Shown here one piece after another: positions 61,780 to 64,000 of a stretch of DNA of 64,000 bases. Below the pieces are notes generated by a model. It was not told where the DNA came from, did no database searches, and was given only the letters and a program-made list of their open reading frames with translations. The stretch comes from Flavimaricola sp. (GTDB lineage: Bacteria; Pseudomonadota; Alphaproteobacteria; Rhodobacterales; Rhodobacteraceae), in contig JAQWWH010000034.1 in the NCBI GenBank assembly GCA_029255105.1, forward strand, positions 38,873 through 102,872, written 5' to 3'. Made by a program: the position numbers and the translations under genes. The stretch's first letter is position 1. The number at the start of each line of letters is the position of its first letter.

Positions 61780-62305
61780 CTGTTGGTCAGGCGCTTGCGC
61801 CGCTCTTTGATGCGCTGGTCCGCCGCCTCAGTCCCATCGTGGAATGACCCGAACAGCTCGTCCCAAGGGATCTCGAGCGAGCCGTAGTTACACTCAAAAT
61901 ACCGGGGGTGCATCTGGTGGTGGAAGGTGCCCAGCTTCAGCCGGTTCTCATCCTTGATCACCAGCCCCTCGAACCCGGTATGCGTCGTGGCAGCCGTCAG
62001 GGTGTAGTATTGCATATGAAACAGGATGTGCACCGGATGGGCAGCCACGACCCAGTGGATCAGAACCGTGCCAAGATAGATCACATGTTCAACCGGGTGC
62101 ATCTACAGGCCGGACCAGGGGCCGACGTTGATGTTGCGATGATGCAGGGCGTGGACGTGCCGGTACAGGAACGGCACATGCAAGAGCCGGTGAATCCAGT
62201 AAAAGTAAAAGCTTTCCCAGATCGGGATCAGCAGGAACAGCGCGACAAACCAGACCGGATTGGCCGCAAAGGTCAGAAGCGGCGCGTAGCCGTTGGCCAG
62301 CGTCC
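61776..62305 (-). pseudogene. Sterol desaturase / fatty-acid hydroxylase family remnant with internal TAG
   Basis: Reading on the minus strand from about 62305, one frame gives TLANGYAPLLTFAANPVWFV, the His-box WIHRLLHVPFLYRHVHALHHRN and GPWSGL, then a TAG at 62103-62105, and continues in the same frame with MHPVEHVIYLGTVLIHW, HILFHMQYYTL and a late His-box FHHQMHPRYFECNYG to the stop at 61776. The family is normally over 300 residues; the N-terminal third is absent, its place taken by the 3' end of the Abhydrolase_9 gene. Truncated start plus internal stop mean it is very likely non-functional. Confidence 0.8.
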
Positions 62306-62375
62306 TTCGGCGCGGGGCAATCGGCGGCTTTGAGGCTGCGATCCGACCGCGTTCGGGCGGTATCCGGCTATGCCT

Positions 62376-64000
62376 CTACCTGACCTCGTTACTGCAACCG
62401 GACTGAAATCCATTGTCGCAATGGGCCTTGAGGCGGGCGGTATCATCATCCGTCCAGCCTTCGGGGGCCGAAACCTCGACCCAAGGGACGATGTAGTCCT
62501 GCGCGTAGTAGGCATGCCCGTGACCGGGAGGCGCCCCAAAGGACAGTGCCATGTCCAGGGCAAGCTGGAACTGGGTCACGATCGGCATGAACCGGATGTG
62601 GGCAGAGGCATCGGGGGCTGGCGGCTCGACCATCCAGGGCGGGGGGCGCCAGAGCGATCTGGGGTCGTAAAACACGATGGGATCGCTGGCGTATTGCAGG
62701 AACACGATCCGCATGTTGCCCCAAGGTGCCGCCGCCTCTGACGCGTCGGCAAAGTGCGAGGCATATCGAACCAGCGACCCGTCCCCCACCGTCGGCAGGA
62801 CCCATGCGCTGCCCTCTGCACGGGCGGCCTGGACATAGTTCCAGAAATTCGACGGAAACGGCGGACCGGCCCAGAAGGCACCGTTGATCGGATCGTCGAC
62901 CAGCCGGAACAGGTTGGTGGCATACATCGACGACCACGCCCCAAGGCTTAGCCCGTGGGCATATAGGCGCGGCCGGGCGTCCGGAGGCAGCGTCTTCCAA
63001 TATTCGTGCACCGTCTCAAGCAGCGCCGTGGCCTGCTCCAGCCCCGCGTCCGTTTCAAGGATCAGGGCCAGAGGCGATTGCAGGTAGGAATATTGCGCGC
63101 TTACCGTCGCGATGTCGCCGTCATGCATGTATTCCACCGGATCGTGCGATCCGGGGTCCAGCCAACCGGTTCCCGTCGGGCTGGCCACGATCATCACCGC
63201 CCGGTCAAAGGCATTGACCCGGATCAGTTCGGCCAGCGCAAGATCGGCCCGCTCCTGCGCCGTATCGCCATTGGCACGACCAACATAGACCCGGATCGGA
63301 TCAAGGGCGGGCCGGCCACTGAAGGCTGCAATCGCCTCGGCTGTCGGGCCGGAGGTGACAAAGTTGCGCCCCGGTTGGCCCATTCTGTCCCAGTCGACCA
63401 ACGATGCGGCGCTGCCTGTCATCCGGTCTTCCACCGGTGGCGGTGCGGCGTTGTCGAACAGGTGCTGCGCAGCCTCATAACCTTCATCAAGGCCAGTGAT
63501 GACGTTGTCCAGAATGCCGTCCCGGGTGATGACAAGCAGGAGAAGGGCAACAACAATCAGCCCCAACACATCGGCCCGCCGCTTGGGCATGATCCTGTAC
63601 AGTCGGCCCCGGACAAGCCGGAACAGGGCGGCCACCCCAAAGCCAAGCGCAAGCGCGATGGCAAGAACGACGAGGGCCGCCGCCAGCAGGGTCAGAAGGT
63701 GCAACTGATCCGCAGGCTCAAGCCCCATCTTCGCGCGCAGATCGTTCTGCCAGGGCAGGCTTCGTGCCAATGTCCAGACCAGCAAGGCAAGGACCGCCCC
63801 CGCCCAGACAAGGGTCACGACGCGCGACGCCGCCGTGGGCAGGCGCGGCAAATCGGCTGCCCGCCAAATCAGGGCGATGATCCGACCGCAGAGGTAGCCG
63901 ATGCCTGCAACCAGCCCGCCCAGAATGCCCTGAACAAGGGCCCCTCTGGGGATCAGGGACGGGGTCAGCGACATCGACATGAAGAACAGACCCAACATCA
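62376..64000 (-). CDS. Abhydrolase_9-type membrane alpha/beta-hydrolase, 5' end outside the window
   Basis: About 541 residues are visible; the frame is open to the window end. It begins GLFFMSMSLTPSLIPRGALVQG, the usual N-terminal membrane region of the family, so only a few residues are missing. Several hydrophobic helices occupy the first 170 residues. The soluble hydrolase domain has RIYVGRANGD near 240, and the nucleophile elbow HGLSLGAWSS (GxSxG) near 350. Its partial family name in databases is Abhydrolase_9. Function unproven; lipid or ester hydrolysis is likely. The stop TAG lies directly before the sterol-desaturase remnant. Confidence 0.88.
   Translation of the reverse strand, partial: MLGLFFMSMSLTPSLIPRGALVQGILGGLVAGIGYLCGRIIALIWRAADLPRLPTAASRVVTLVWAGAVLALLVWTLARSLPWQNDLRAKMGLEPADQLHLLTLLAAALVVLAIALALGFGVAALFRLVRGRLYRIMPKRRADVLGLIVVALLLLVITRDGILDNVITGLDEGYEAAQHLFDNAAPPPVEDRMTGSAASLVDWDRMGQPGRNFVTSGPTAEAIAAFSGRPALDPIRVYVGRANGDTAQERADLALAELIRVNAFDRAVMIVASPTGTGWLDPGSHDPVEYMHDGDIATVSAQYSYLQSPLALILETDAGLEQATALLETVHEYWKTLPPDARPRLYAHGLSLGAWSSMYATNLFRLVDDPINGAFWAGPPFPSNFWNYVQAARAEGSAWVLPTVGDGSLVRYASHFADASEAAAPWGNMRIVFLQYASDPIVFYDPRSLWRPPPWMVEPPAPDASAHIRFMPIVTQFQLALDMALSFGAPPGHGHAYYAQDYIVPWVEVSAPEGWTDDDTARLKAHCDNGFQSGCSNEVR

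Noticed and set aside
1..64000. CRISPR arrays, rRNA genes, insertion sequences, prophage or integrase genes
   Set aside because: No spaced direct-repeat array, rRNA signature, transposase or phage structural protein was found on reading both strands.

Overview
The window is GC-rich, densely coding DNA from an alphaproteobacterium, most likely a Rhodobacterales (Roseobacter-type) chromosome. Pointers are GcrA, the mce/DUF1467 pair, a DUF6455 protein, a set of serine-cycle and mesaconyl-CoA genes, and many small conserved proteins typical of that group. No phage, IS element, CRISPR array or rRNA operon was seen. One tRNA gene, Gly(UCC), is present. The taxonomic call is inference from gene content, not from a marker alignment.

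Layout. 1-8 kb: 3' part of hrpB, a Nudix hydrolase, DUF1993, the argD-argF pair on the minus strand, and a DrrAB-type ABC exporter. 8-14 kb: a UspA/SulP pair, an ABC-2 permease, gcrA and small proteins, then a 2-hydroxyacid dehydrogenase divergent from a PhyH-type dioxygenase. 15-24 kb: rimO, a lipoprotein gene broken by an in-frame TAG, DCC-type and DUF6455 proteins, hemolysin-III, an M48 protease, a histone-deacetylase-like amidohydrolase with nitroreductase and EI24 proteins, DUF1467, mce and a response regulator.

24-32 kb: a compact minus-strand operon runs sgaA-mcl1-mtkA-mtkB-(MaoC hydratase)-(CaiB CoA-transferase), with a divergent short-chain acyl-CoA-type XRE regulator. It combines the malate-to-glyoxylate half of the serine cycle with enzymes that could convert mesaconyl-CoA, through citramalyl-CoA, to pyruvate and acetyl-CoA. 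The neighbouring mce fits ethylmalonyl-CoA pathway chemistry.

34-44.5 kb: an exopolysaccharide locus made of two convergent operons. The plus strand carries two glycosyltransferases, a polysaccharide deacetylase and galE. The minus strand carries a GH16 glycanase, a flippase fused to an APH-like kinase, and a large membrane protein. AT-rich, gene-poor stretches lie on both sides.

45-53 kb: an EthD-like protein, a glutamine-synthetase-family ligase, DedA, a sulfotransferase, an SMR-like membrane protein, a LytTR membrane regulator, a fused aconitase-X and DUF2127. 53-59 kb: a two-component system with an Asp/His-rich sensor loop, divergent from a DUF2271 protein that carries an ApbE-type flavinylation motif, a PepSY/flavodoxin/ferredoxin-reductase fusion, and ApbE. 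Together these look like a complete cytosol-to-periplasm flavin electron-transfer module. 59-64 kb: two FAD oxidoreductases, a sterol-desaturase remnant interrupted by TAG, and a partial Abhydrolase_9 protein running off the window end.

The most novel-looking items are the flippase-kinase fusion, the flavinylated DUF2271 module with its sensor, and two short repeated non-coding motifs: a 26-nt palindrome, and a 23-nt element directly after the stop codons of argD and mce.
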